This document shows, one piece after another, positions 16,034 to 23,972 of a stretch of 64,000 nt of DNA. Position 1 is the stretch's first letter. Every line of letters starts with the position of its first letter. The position numbers and the translations under genes were made by a program. The DNA is taken from positions 496,001 through 560,000 of the forward strand of contig JAPDHM010000002.1 in NCBI GenBank assembly GCA_030704425.1, given 5' to 3'. The stretch comes from Rhodobacteraceae bacterium IMCC1909. Its GTDB lineage: Bacteria; Pseudomonadota; Alphaproteobacteria; Rhodobacterales; Rhodobacteraceae. The notes beneath the pieces are model-generated. The model ran no database searches. It was not told where the DNA came from and was given only the letters and a program-made list of their open reading frames with translations.

Positions 16034-17560
16034 ATGAAAGTCGTCTTTGCCCTTTTTGATACGCTCAACCGGCGTTCGCTGGAATGCTATGGTGGAACCA
16101 GTGTAAAAACGCCGAATTTCAAACGGTTGTCCGACCGGTCTGTGACATTTGACAATCACTATGTCGGCAGTCTGCCCTGTATGCCCGCGCGACGCGAACT
16201 GATGACAGGGCGGTATAATTTTCTACACCGGTCTTGGGGCCCGTGCGAACCCTTTGATCATGCGTTTCCTGAAATACTGTTCCGCGAAAACGGCGTCTAT
16301 TCCCATCTAGTCACGGATCATTCGCATTATTGGAAAGACGGCGGCGCAACATATCATTCGCGCTATGACAGCTTTGAGTTCATCCGCGGTCAGGAAATGG
16401 ACCCTTGGAAAGGCTACGTCGACCCGCCTTTCGATGAGTGGCGACAAGAATACCATCCGATCCAGTTCGACGATACACCACGCAGTAAGCATCGCCGCAA
16501 TATGGTGAACCGGCACTTTATCCGAGACTATGAAGATTTCCCTGCGGTCCAGACCGTTGACGCGGGTCTGGATTTCATCGCGCTGAACAAGCAAGCCGAC
16601 AACTGGCTGTTGCAGATCGAAACATTCGATCCGCACGAACCCTTTGACGTGCCCGAAGCCTTTCGCGCTGGCTATCCCACCGATTACAGTGGCCCGGTGC
16701 TTGATTACCCGCCCTATGGTACCTTCGAAGGCGATCCGGGCGAGATTGCCGAATTGCGCGCCGCCTATGCCGCCACGCTGGCCCATTGCGACTTCCAACT
16801 TGGCCGCATTTTGGACGTCTTCGATGCCAACGATCTGTGGGAGGACACAGCCCTTATCGTCACCACTGACCATGGGTTTCTTTTGGGCGAACATGACCTT
16901 TGGGCGAAGAATATCATGCCCGTATACAACGAAGTCGCACATATTCCCCTGATCATGTTTCACCCAGACCATGCGGATTGTGGCGGTCAACGGCGCGAGG
17001 GGCTTACCCAAACCACCGACCTGATGCCCACGTTTCTTGAGCTGTTCGGCGTGGCACCACCGCCGGAGGTTCGGGGAATGTCGCTGATGTCACTCGTCGC
17101 AACCGACGCTCCCGGTCACGAGACGATCCTATACGGACAGCATGGCGCGGCAATCAACATCACTGACGGACGTTACACCTATTTCCGCTATCCAACGGAC
17201 ATATTCGACGGAAACCTCAACCAATACACGCTGATGCCGACGCATATCATATCGATGTTTTCGGTCGAAGAATTGCAGAATACCACATTGGCCGACCCCT
17301 TCGACTTCACCCAAGGCGTACCGGTCATGAAGGTTCCGGTGATCCCGGAAAGCCCGTTCTTCAAGCGTCATGGCCCGGGTGTGCTGATCGACTGTCACAC
17401 ACGACTCTTCGACCTTTCTGTAGACCCTAAACAAACCAGCCCTATCGATAATCCAGAGGTCGAAGAAAGGCTGTCGCGGAAGATGGCCGAGACCATGATG
17501 GCCAATGATGCGCCCAACGAACTCTATGACCGTTTCGGCCTAACGGCGTATCTGCAATAG
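16034..17560 (+). CDS. Sulfatase-family hydrolase (508 aa, paralogue 2)
   Basis: Formylglycine motif C-M-P-A-R at Cys49, N-terminal FALFDTLNRRSLECYGG, distal block TTDHGFLLGEHDLWAKN, and DPHEPFDVPEAF shared with the upstream paralogue. It is 508 residues long, as is its neighbour, lacks a signal peptide and follows it by 61 bp. It ends the operon GntR-TRAP-sulfatases. A formylglycine-generating enzyme is not encoded in the window and must be supplied elsewhere if these enzymes are active. After its stop the sequence turns into recombinase-upstream and IS6-like relics. Confidence 0.85.
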   Translation: MKVVFALFDTLNRRSLECYGGTSVKTPNFKRLSDRSVTFDNHYVGSLPCMPARRELMTGRYNFLHRSWGPCEPFDHAFPEILFRENGVYSHLVTDHSHYWKDGGATYHSRYDSFEFIRGQEMDPWKGYVDPPFDEWRQEYHPIQFDDTPRSKHRRNMVNRHFIRDYEDFPAVQTVDAGLDFIALNKQADNWLLQIETFDPHEPFDVPEAFRAGYPTDYSGPVLDYPPYGTFEGDPGEIAELRAAYAATLAHCDFQLGRILDVFDANDLWEDTALIVTTDHGFLLGEHDLWAKNIMPVYNEVAHIPLIMFHPDHADCGGQRREGLTQTTDLMPTFLELFGVAPPPEVRGMSLMSLVATDAPGHETILYGQHGAAINITDGRYTYFRYPTDIFDGNLNQYTLMPTHIISMFSVEELQNTTLADPFDFTQGVPVMKVPVIPESPFFKRHGPGVLIDCHTRLFDLSVDPKQTSPIDNPEVEERLSRKMAETMMANDAPNELYDRFGLTAYLQ

Positions 17561-17647
17561 TATTTTACCCGAAGTCGCCCACTACGAAGGGTCACAACGT
17601 AACAAACTGCAGCTTTGGCTCGTCAGGACATCTGCTTACGCAATGCG

Positions 17648-17826
17648 CCGAAAACGGTCCCAAAAGTGGTCCTGTGGAAATCTATACTACTGTATTTTTC
17701 TGTTTTGTTCGCAATTTCAGGGAGATCTCGGTGCCCAGAAAAGGACGTCGAACTTTATATATTTTGATTTAATTACAGTTATTTATTTTAAGATTGAAAT
17801 TAAAAAGTGGTCCCGAAAGCGGTCCT
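17648..17826 (+). repeat. Relic of recombinase upstream region with doubled GGTCC motifs
   Basis: From about 17729 the sequence follows the upstream region of the recombinase (compare 5640-5735), including the AT-rich core and the doubled GGTCC motif (AGTGGTCCCGAAAGCGGTCC). A second doubled motif, ACGGTCCCAAAAGTGGTCC, lies at 17650-17668. The two doubled sites, 140-160 bp apart, may mark old recombination sites. Confidence 0.6.
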
Positions 17827-17839
17827 TCTGAGTAAGATC

Positions 17840-17972
17840 AGGCGACCTATTAAGCACATCAATTTCAAGCCAAACCGTACTGACACTCTCTCTGGGTGGC
17901 GTCGATTATTGAGCGCATAGATTTAGGCTGTGGCAGCAATCCGATGCGAATTCTCATTTGTCTGACAGCACC
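17840..17972 (+). mobile_element. IS6-family-like 3'-end relic (copy B)
   Basis: One frame reads INFKPNRTDTLSGWRRLLSA and a stop, a decayed version of the transposase C terminus, followed by the shared terminal stretch ending GTCTGACAGCACC. Same orientation as copy A. Copies A and B bracket the quiC-TRAP-sulfatase module. Confidence 0.65.
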
Positions 17973-18010
17973 ATCTGGTGATTTTTCTGGCAAGTCTGGA
18001 TCTGGCTGGA

Positions 18011-18127
18011 CTGAGAGCTGTTGATTGTCCATGCGAAGTCATCGACCAAATCGGTGGGTGGCTCACGCAAGGTGTTGGTAGTAGCTACGGCACTGTTTAT
18101 CCTGACTCCATACTATGGAAATGGTAA
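18011..18127 (+). pseudogene. Tyrosine recombinase C-terminal relic
   Basis: The frame reads LRAVDCPCEVIDQIGGWLT then QGVGSSYG and stops shortly after. This equals residues 343-369 of the intact recombinase (LRAVECPSDVIDQSGGW and the Tyr segment). The catalytic core before it is gone. Its end overlaps the convergent methyltransferase gene by 15 bp, so the junction may have altered that gene's 3' end. Confidence 0.7.
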
Positions 18128-18949
18128 AGAATTATTGGGAAAACAAACAAATAATTTTCTTTTAACAAGCCCCGACTCAATCACTTCTAATTTGGATATC
18201 CAGTTACCCATCCGATCCAAGGCTTGCTTTTCACCTAACAGTTTAATTAGCTCTTCTTGATGTAAATCATCAGCTTCTATCTGCAATCGGCAAGTTTCCT
18301 GATAATCTTTGGAAAGGTCAATTTGCTCATCAATATGCCACCCGCTCTTCCTCAACATCGTTTCATATTCTGGGTCTGCTTGAATAAAATCAGGAGAGTT
18401 TAAGACCGCCCGTTCATAATCTATTTTATTCAGTCCGGGGGTTATATAAATCACTGAGAACACCATTTTTCCTTGCTCACGAATTATTCGGCGACATTCA
18501 GTTAGCACTTTTTCTTTTGAAAAAAGGCAGCACAATAAATCACTGTGGCTCAATGCGTCAAAACTTTGGTCCTCAAACGGAAGTTCAGCGGCATCAGCGA
18601 CGATAGTTGTCACCCTTTCTGAAATTTTGTCTTGGATTGAGCGGTCTGCGGCAAGCTTTAAGCCTGTTTCCGGTAAATCTACCAAAGTTAAAGAACAACC
18701 GCTTAATGATGACAAATACAGTCCAGGCCAACCAGCGCCTGCACCAATATCGATTAAAGATGATTGAGGTGAAAGCCTCAATTTCTGACTCATAAAGCTT
18801 GCTTGCTTTTCAGTAGTCCAACTGTTGCCACCATAACAACAGCCGCAAGTGTGCCTTTCTATTCTCCGCAAAACATCATGTGTCGAGAGTTGATAAAAAT
18901 TATCGAATTTAGCTATTTGTTCACGTTCAGCTTTGGTGCAATTCGTCAA
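18113..18949 (-). CDS. SAM-dependent methyltransferase (class I)
   Basis: A 278-residue protein with the class I fold: motif I LIDIGAGAGWPGLYLSSL (about 65-82), an acidic end of strand 2 (LTLVDLPETGL), motif with ADAAELPFEDQSFDALSHSD, and a C-terminal extension. It looks like a Methyltransf_11-type enzyme; the substrate is unknown. The N-terminal region is rich in Cys (HTCGCCYGG), which could bind metal. It stands alone, AT-rich, between two recombinase relics (18011-18127 and 18985-19060), the same layout as the 0.8-4.4 kb cargo, and is therefore probably a captured gene. Confidence 0.75.
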   Translation of the reverse strand: MTNCTKAEREQIAKFDNFYQLSTHDVLRRIERHTCGCCYGGNSWTTEKQASFMSQKLRLSPQSSLIDIGAGAGWPGLYLSSLSGCSLTLVDLPETGLKLAADRSIQDKISERVTTIVADAAELPFEDQSFDALSHSDLLCCLFSKEKVLTECRRIIREQGKMVFSVIYITPGLNKIDYERAVLNSPDFIQADPEYETMLRKSGWHIDEQIDLSKDYQETCRLQIEADDLHQEELIKLLGEKQALDRMGNWISKLEVIESGLVKRKLFVCFPNNSLPFP

Positions 18950-18984
18950 CTTAAATTACCTTTTGCTGTGCTTATACGTCACTT

Positions 18985-19060
18985 TAAACCCGTGCTCAGA
19001 GGATTTAGTCCTTAAAGAGTAAGCAATCCTGCCTATGCTATACTAAGGCGTACTTTGGTC
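18985..19060 (-). pseudogene. Tyrosine recombinase N-terminal relic
   Basis: The segment GGATTTAGTCCTTAAAGAGT and the following bases match the start of the recombinase gene in minus orientation (compare 5448-5500, codons for RIAYSLRTKSI). Only about 70 bp remain. It is followed immediately by an IS6-like relic. Confidence 0.55.
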
Positions 19061-19180
19061 ACGCCTCAGTTTCAAGCTAAACCGAGCTGCTACTCTCGCT
19101 AAGTGGCGCCAATTGTTGAGCGCACAGATTTAGTCTGCACTAGCAATTTGATGCATGCAATCGTTAGTCTGACAGCACCA
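19056..19180 (+). mobile_element. IS6-family-like 3'-end relic (copy C)
   Basis: Nucleotide match to the other copies: TTTCAAGCTAAACC, CTAAGTGGCGCCAATTGTTG, AGCGCACAGATTTAG, then CTAGCAAT and TTAGTCTGACAGCACC. The transposase frame is no longer intact. Same orientation as the other copies. It sits 40 bp before the end of the gamma-glutamyltransferase gene. Confidence 0.6.
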
Positions 19181-19220
19181 AACTGTGGGTTTAAGACTTT
19201 GCTCCGCGCCCTCAAGCCAC

Positions 19221-20816
19221 TCAAAATCCAGCGGCAAGCCCGTCTTTGCGCGGATCAGATCCTGATGCATACCCGCCCTCAGGCAAGTGGCAAATCAATT
19301 GCGTACCGCCAAAGCCAAAGGCATTGTCTGGCGCTTCAAGTTCAATCTTGTGGCCAATTACTGCCAAAGCCTTCAAGGTCGCATCAGGCATCGTATCCTC
19401 ACAGGCCAACACTAACCCCTCAACAAAGCGCCAACGTGGCGCATCCGCTGCCATCTGTGGATCTTGTCCCCACACTTGGGTCCGCAGTACCATTTGAACA
19501 TGGCCTTGTGCCTGCATTGGCCCGCCCATGACGCCAAAGCTCATTAATGGTCCATCAGGGCCCATCACAAATCCAGGAATAATTGTATGAAACGGGCGTT
19601 TGTTAGGCCCGACCAGATTTGGACTATCGGGGTCGAGTGAAAACCCAGCACCGCGATTTTGCATTGAAATACCTGTTCCGGGAATAGCTACGCCAGACCC
19701 GAACCCTGCATAGTTTGATTGAATGAACGACACCATCATTCCAGACGCATCCGCAGCTGTTAGATAGACAGTGCCGCCGTTTTTAGGCGCGCCAGCGTTG
19801 AAATCTTGCGCGCGGGTCTCGTCAATCAGGCTTGCGCGGCTGGCCAAATAGGTTTCATCCAGCAAAGCCTCAGATGTCACATCTGTCATATGATCGCCAT
19901 CTGCGACATAAGTTTCTGCGTCCACAAGGGCCAGCTTCATCGCTTCAACTTGCAAATGGATTGCCAGAGGATTATCCGCGTCCAGCTCGCGAATGCGGGT
20001 ATGCGAGAGAATTCCCAAAGCCATCAGCGCTGCTATCCCTTGGCCATTTGGTGGAATTTCGTGTAACTCCATATCGTCGAATTTTTTCGAGATCGTACCG
20101 CACCAGTCAGCTTTATGTGCAGCCATGTCCTCACGACTTAAGGCCGCTCCGTGTTCCGCTGCAAAATCACAAATCGTGTCGGCTAGCTCACCTTTATAGA
20201 ACGCCTCGCCTTTGGTCTGTGCTATCAGTTTAAAGGTCTTTGCTAGTGGCACATTCACAAACCGTTCGCCTGCTTTGGGTGCCTCTCCATTTGGCAGAAA
20301 CGTTTCTGCAAATCCTGGATGATGGCCAAGGTCTGTCGCCGCGCGCCGCCATAATTCTGCGATAACAGGCGTGACAATAAATCCGTTTTGCGCATAGCCA
20401 ATCGCTGGGCCAAATAAATCGGCAAACGGCAACTTTCCAAACCGACCTGACAAGGCCACCCATGCGGATACCGCACCTGGTACGGTCACGCTTTCCCAGC
20501 CACGAAAGGGCATCTGATCATATGCGGCAAACCTTTCAGGGTTCCAGCCTGCGGGAGAGCGACCAGAGGCATTTAGGCCGTGCAATCGCTTTCCATCCCA
20601 GAGGATCGCAAAGGCGTCAGATCCCATGCCATTGCCTGTTGGCTCCACCAGTGTCAGGGTAATGGCCGTGGCAATCGCGGCGTCGACCGCGTTGCCACCT
20701 TTTGCGAGCATCGAAAGCCCCGCTTGCGCTGCCAGCGGGTGCGAGGTTGTCACTACGTTGTCAGCCAAAACAGCAGAGCGACGCGAAGGGTAGAGATTGT
20801 GGGCGCGGAATTTCAT
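19221..20816 (-). CDS. Gamma-glutamyltransferase-family Ntn hydrolase (first of two)
   Basis: A 531-residue member of the gamma-glutamyltranspeptidase family. The GGNAVDAAIATAITL motif follows the N terminus, the autocleavage and nucleophile Thr is at about 349 (GGTVYLTAAD), and GGPMQAQGHVQMVL and the C-terminal DPRKDG fit the small subunit. No signal peptide is apparent, so a cytoplasmic location is likely, unlike the classic periplasmic enzyme. It would release gamma-glutamyl groups or open related amides. The start at 20816 (MKFRAHNLYPS) was chosen; ATG at 20834 or 20882 are alternatives, the last overlapping the upstream gene. It is the third gene of a minus-strand operon. Confidence 0.8.
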   Translation of the reverse strand: MKFRAHNLYPSRRSAVLADNVVTTSHPLAAQAGLSMLAKGGNAVDAAIATAITLTLVEPTGNGMGSDAFAILWDGKRLHGLNASGRSPAGWNPERFAAYDQMPFRGWESVTVPGAVSAWVALSGRFGKLPFADLFGPAIGYAQNGFIVTPVIAELWRRAATDLGHHPGFAETFLPNGEAPKAGERFVNVPLAKTFKLIAQTKGEAFYKGELADTICDFAAEHGAALSREDMAAHKADWCGTISKKFDDMELHEIPPNGQGIAALMALGILSHTRIRELDADNPLAIHLQVEAMKLALVDAETYVADGDHMTDVTSEALLDETYLASRASLIDETRAQDFNAGAPKNGGTVYLTAADASGMMVSFIQSNYAGFGSGVAIPGTGISMQNRGAGFSLDPDSPNLVGPNKRPFHTIIPGFVMGPDGPLMSFGVMGGPMQAQGHVQMVLRTQVWGQDPQMAADAPRWRFVEGLVLACEDTMPDATLKALAVIGHKIELEAPDNAFGFGGTQLICHLPEGGYASGSDPRKDGLAAGF

Positions 20817-20868
20817 GGGTGCGTCTTCTTTCATGTCTAGATCAAAGTAAGGCGGAATTTGAGAGGGG

Positions 20869-21810
20869 TTAAGCCGTATCAAGTAGATTTTTCGCCATCA
20901 TCATATGCACACCTTTTTCGCGGTTAACAGTCTGTGTGATGCGCAAATCACCCGCAAGGCTACACAGCATATAGGCGTCTTCGCGGCTGATCTGGGCACG
21001 CTGGGAAACTAGTGTGATCATGTCGCGCAATGCCATTTCGACACAGCGATCAAGGTCAGCATCCATGCCCATCGTGATGTAATGGGTCGGCGTTTCGGCT
21101 TGGGGATAGATCAGCTTGCGATCTTTGAGAACGCTCAACCGGAATCTACCTTGTAGCGCAGTTTCAATCGCTGTGACGCAAACCTCGCCATCGCCTTGTG
21201 CGCCGTGCCCGTCGCCACACGAGAATAACGCGCCTTCCATTTGAACTGGCAGATACAGCGTTGTGCCTGCCACCAATTCCTTGTTGTCGATATTACCGCC
21301 ATGCACCCGAGGCTCTATTGTTGAAATACGTCCCCACGTGGGCGGCGGTGCGACACCCATCACGCCAAAAAATGGGGCCAGTTTGAGCTCAAGCCCCCAT
21401 GGCAATGTCGCAATACCGCGCTCTGTATCTAGCGGAATGATCGTATGGTGCACGTTTGGAAAATCTTGTGGTAATGTCCCTTTAAGGGGGCTAAGATAAT
21501 TAAACCCCCAATCCTGTCGTAAAGACACACACAAGATATCAATCTGCAAAACATCGCCCGGCATCGCGCCTTGCACCGCAACCGGTCCAGTTAAGATATG
21601 CCCTGGCATTGTAGGCAGCCCGGCGGCGTGAAGGTCCAGCAATTCTTGTGGCACATGGAACCCAGGGCCCGGTAGGTTTTGGGGTCCACCAGAGACGGTA
21701 TTGATCACCACTTCATCACCACTCGAAATGGTCATGGCAGGTGGTAGTGTTGCATCAAAGTAACCCCAGTGACAGGTTTTGAGCGATGTGCCTAGCACGT
21801 TCTGTGTCAT
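20869..21810 (-). CDS. Acetamidase/formamidase family protein
   Basis: A 313-residue FmdA/AmdA-family hydrolase: an N-terminal beta domain with SGDEVVINTVSGG, GHILTGPVAVQGAMPGDVLQIDI, the block WGRISTIEPRVHGGNID, and the signature GDGHGAQGDGEVCVTAIET holding the conserved acids and His. Such enzymes split simple amides to acid and ammonia in the cytoplasm. It lies 24 bp after the Gfo/Idh gene and 52 bp before the gamma-glutamyltransferase, so the three are an operon that probably degrades one amide-containing compound. Confidence 0.87.
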   Translation of the reverse strand: MTQNVLGTSLKTCHWGYFDATLPPAMTISSGDEVVINTVSGGPQNLPGPGFHVPQELLDLHAAGLPTMPGHILTGPVAVQGAMPGDVLQIDILCVSLRQDWGFNYLSPLKGTLPQDFPNVHHTIIPLDTERGIATLPWGLELKLAPFFGVMGVAPPPTWGRISTIEPRVHGGNIDNKELVAGTTLYLPVQMEGALFSCGDGHGAQGDGEVCVTAIETALQGRFRLSVLKDRKLIYPQAETPTHYITMGMDADLDRCVEMALRDMITLVSQRAQISREDAYMLCSLAGDLRITQTVNREKGVHMMMAKNLLDTA

Positions 21811-21834
21811 AGTATGCCTCCGTTAGGATATTGA

Positions 21835-22803
21835 TCAGCTAGCGCGCTGGCCTGACAAAATACCCTCGATCAAGATTTGCACACGAAGCGCCTCTTGGAT
21901 CGTGGCGAGGCGGTTCGGTTTGCCATTCATCAAAAGAACCATGTCATCCAATTGCGCCTTCAACCCTGTCGCACGCGTATCTGTCGGGGCTGAGGACGAG
22001 GGTTCAAATTGACCGCCCGATGATACGGTGTCGATGGTAAATTCTGAAATCCTTCGGCTCGTTTTAGATCCCTTTATCGTGACCTCTTGGCGATCAGGCT
22101 GCGCGCCGCCAACACTGCCCATGATCGTCACGGGTAGGCCCGCACCATTTACCAATCGCGCGGCAACATGGGTTTCGCACAAATCCCCTTGTGGAGGATA
22201 TTCTGGCTCTGCCCAGACCAATTCAAGCGGCCCTAAAATGCGTTCGCTCAAAAATAGGAAGTGCGAGATCACTTCGCGAGTCATGCCGCCCTCATCGCGA
22301 AACCGTAGCCAGTCTGCCGTCTGTTGCCATGCGCGCGGCCAATGCGGATAGGTCACGATAATGTCGACGCCCATTAAATCACCCAATGCACCGACTTTGG
22401 ACCCTGCTGAAACATCCGTGAGCGCGCGCCCAGCCGCTTGGGTAAAGTTCACTGCGCTCGGCACGCCAGCAGCCGTCAATTCACGCACCAATACACGGCT
22501 TTCAGCTACATCTACGCCCAACGGTTTTTCTAGAAAAACAGCTTTGCCCTGCGCTGATGCCGTTAGAGCATAGGCCTTGCGCGGCGCAGGAGGACAGGCA
22601 AGATATACCAAGTCAACGTTGCTGAACGCCGCCTCGGCATTGGAGGCTATCAGAGCATCAGGTGCCAGTTTTTGCGCGCTTTGACAGGCGGCGGAATCTG
22701 GATCCCAGATCGTATCGACCACAAATTCAGGATGAAGGAACATATGCTCAAGCATGCGTTGACCCATGATACCCAAGCCAATAATTGCTGTTTTAAACGC
22801 CAT
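21835..22803 (-). CDS. Gfo/Idh/MocA-family dehydrogenase
   Basis: A 322-residue oxidoreductase with the Rossmann start MAFKTAIIGLGIMGQRML and the conserved EKPLGV block with the catalytic-type Lys. The ATG at 22803 has AAGGAAAAGAG just upstream; the longer frame from 22851 adds a positively charged leader without similarity. It is the first gene of the minus-strand operon with the acetamidase and gamma-glutamyltransferase. The substrate is unknown; NAD(P)-dependent oxidation of a hydroxyl group is the usual family reaction. Confidence 0.8.
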   Translation of the reverse strand: MAFKTAIIGLGIMGQRMLEHMFLHPEFVVDTIWDPDSAACQSAQKLAPDALIASNAEAAFSNVDLVYLACPPAPRKAYALTASAQGKAVFLEKPLGVDVAESRVLVRELTAAGVPSAVNFTQAAGRALTDVSAGSKVGALGDLMGVDIIVTYPHWPRAWQQTADWLRFRDEGGMTREVISHFLFLSERILGPLELVWAEPEYPPQGDLCETHVAARLVNGAGLPVTIMGSVGGAQPDRQEVTIKGSKTSRRISEFTIDTVSSGGQFEPSSSAPTDTRATGLKAQLDDMVLLMNGKPNRLATIQEALRVQILIEGILSGQRAS

Positions 22804-23064
22804 CACTCTTTTCCTTGGAATGCCACCAGTAAGACGGTGAGTTTTGTACAAGCCCGTACAGGCTATATTTTCAACGATAGTATAGACAATGAATATTCCT
22901 GATTCACAACTGCAACGAAATTAATTTGGCCCAGTGAGATGAGGCTGCGCAACCACACCTCAGCTATACTGTGTGACAAATCAGTGACTCTCCAAAAGAG
23001 ACTTAAGTAAAACCTTTGTGCGAATCTGAAGCTTCGTAGAACCTCGAGAGTATCGGGAGAAACT

Positions 23065-23310
23065 ATGATGTTTGCTTATAGCGAAGATGGACAGCATTTT
23101 TTAGGCTTTCGCACGAACGCCGTTGGGAAAATGCAAATTGTCTATGACTATGAAGGTAAGATGCATCGGATCTATGATGTTGAAACACCTAACGTAAAAA
23201 CGAAGGTGATAAGCACTGCAATAACTAACGCCGTTAAACATAGAATGGTGGTTCCGACACTTTTTGCAACGCTTTCATCACAAAACATTAGTTTGAAAGA
23301 ACTTGTCTAA
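23065..23310 (+). CDS. Small protein of unknown function (81 aa)
   Basis: The frame starts with ATGATG, 5 bp after a good ribosome site (GGGAGAAACT), and encodes a soluble protein with alternating polar and hydrophobic residues (FAYSEDGQHFLGFRTNAVGK, then MQIVYDYEGKMHRIYDVE). No family was recognised. It sits alone between the Gfo/Idh promoter and an IS6-like relic. The ribosome site and protein-like composition favour a real gene, but without homologues it remains tentative. Confidence 0.4.
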   Translation: MMFAYSEDGQHFLGFRTNAVGKMQIVYDYEGKMHRIYDVETPNVKTKVISTAITNAVKHRMVVPTLFATLSSQNISLKELV

Positions 23311-23376
23311 ACTTTCATTCTAACACTCTGCTGCTTTAAAAGCCGTATTTGATGGTAGAATAGGTGTGCAGTTATC

Positions 23377-23568
23377 ATGGAGATTGTATTAGAAAAAAGC
23401 CAAGTCGTAGACCTGCGGCTGGACCTGCACAACCAAGGGACAAGCATTGGCGATGATTTGGATTTAGTCGTAAATGATCAAGATCAGTTCATATTATACT
23501 TTGAACCCAAGCGAACAACCTGGTCCCGCTTTTTAATAAATTGGCACCAAAAGTATTTGGCCAGCTGA
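23377..23568 (+). CDS. Small protein of unknown function (63 aa)
   Basis: The frame encodes an acidic front half (QVVDLRLDLHNQGTSIGDDL) and a basic end rich in aromatic residues (FLINWHQKYLAS). The ribosome site is weak (AATAGGTG). It stops right where the IS6-like left end begins, so its 3' end may have been cut by that insertion. No family recognised. Confidence 0.3.
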   Translation: MEIVLEKSQVVDLRLDLHNQGTSIGDDLDLVVNDQDQFILYFEPKRTTWSRFLINWHQKYLAS

Positions 23569-23830
23569 TACTGTCAGACAAAACTAACTTGAGACGGGGC
23601 GGGCGGTTTCGTAGCCTCGCCGTATGACAAAACACTCCCCATTTAGGTACTTTAAAACGAGCCCTGAGATTATCGGCTTGGCTGTGATGCTTTATGTTCG
23701 GTTTCCGCTCTCACTCTGTAATGTGGAAGATCTTTTGCACGAACGAGGCATTGAGGTTGGCCTCACACAAGTTGCCAATGTCGCCATATATAACGAGCGC
23801 ATACTTCTTCCTCTCTGATGCTGCGCTCCA
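23569..23830 (+). mobile_element. IS6-family-like 5'-end relic with transposase N terminus
   Basis: After a terminal-like stretch (GATACTGTCAGACAAAACTA) an ATG at 23624 opens TKHSPFRYFKTSPEIIGLAV and continues LYVRFPLSLCNVEDLLHERG, the usual N terminus of IS6-family transposases of Alphaproteobacteria. The frame departs from the family after about residue 48 and stops at 23818; the DDE catalytic core is absent. The end sequence shares CTGTCAGAC with the reversed 3' ends of copies A-F, as expected of terminal inverted repeats. The 140 bp after it hold only a loose 11-bp inverted repeat. Confidence 0.8.
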
Positions 23831-23972
23831 TTTTGAGGCAATGCTCTGCCCAGTCAAATGCTGACAAGCTTCGAGGTACCCATTAGAAACTTGTGGCCAC
23901 CGGTTAGCGTCAAACTTTTACTGCAATCCAATACAAGTTTCTAGTTGGCTGAAAGCACCGTTTTTATAAAGC

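Noticed and set aside
23884-23942. 11-bp inverted repeat TAGAAACTTGT/ACAAGTTTCTA as a terminator
   Set aside because: The loop is 37 bp long and no T-run follows; it is probably incidental in decayed IS sequence.
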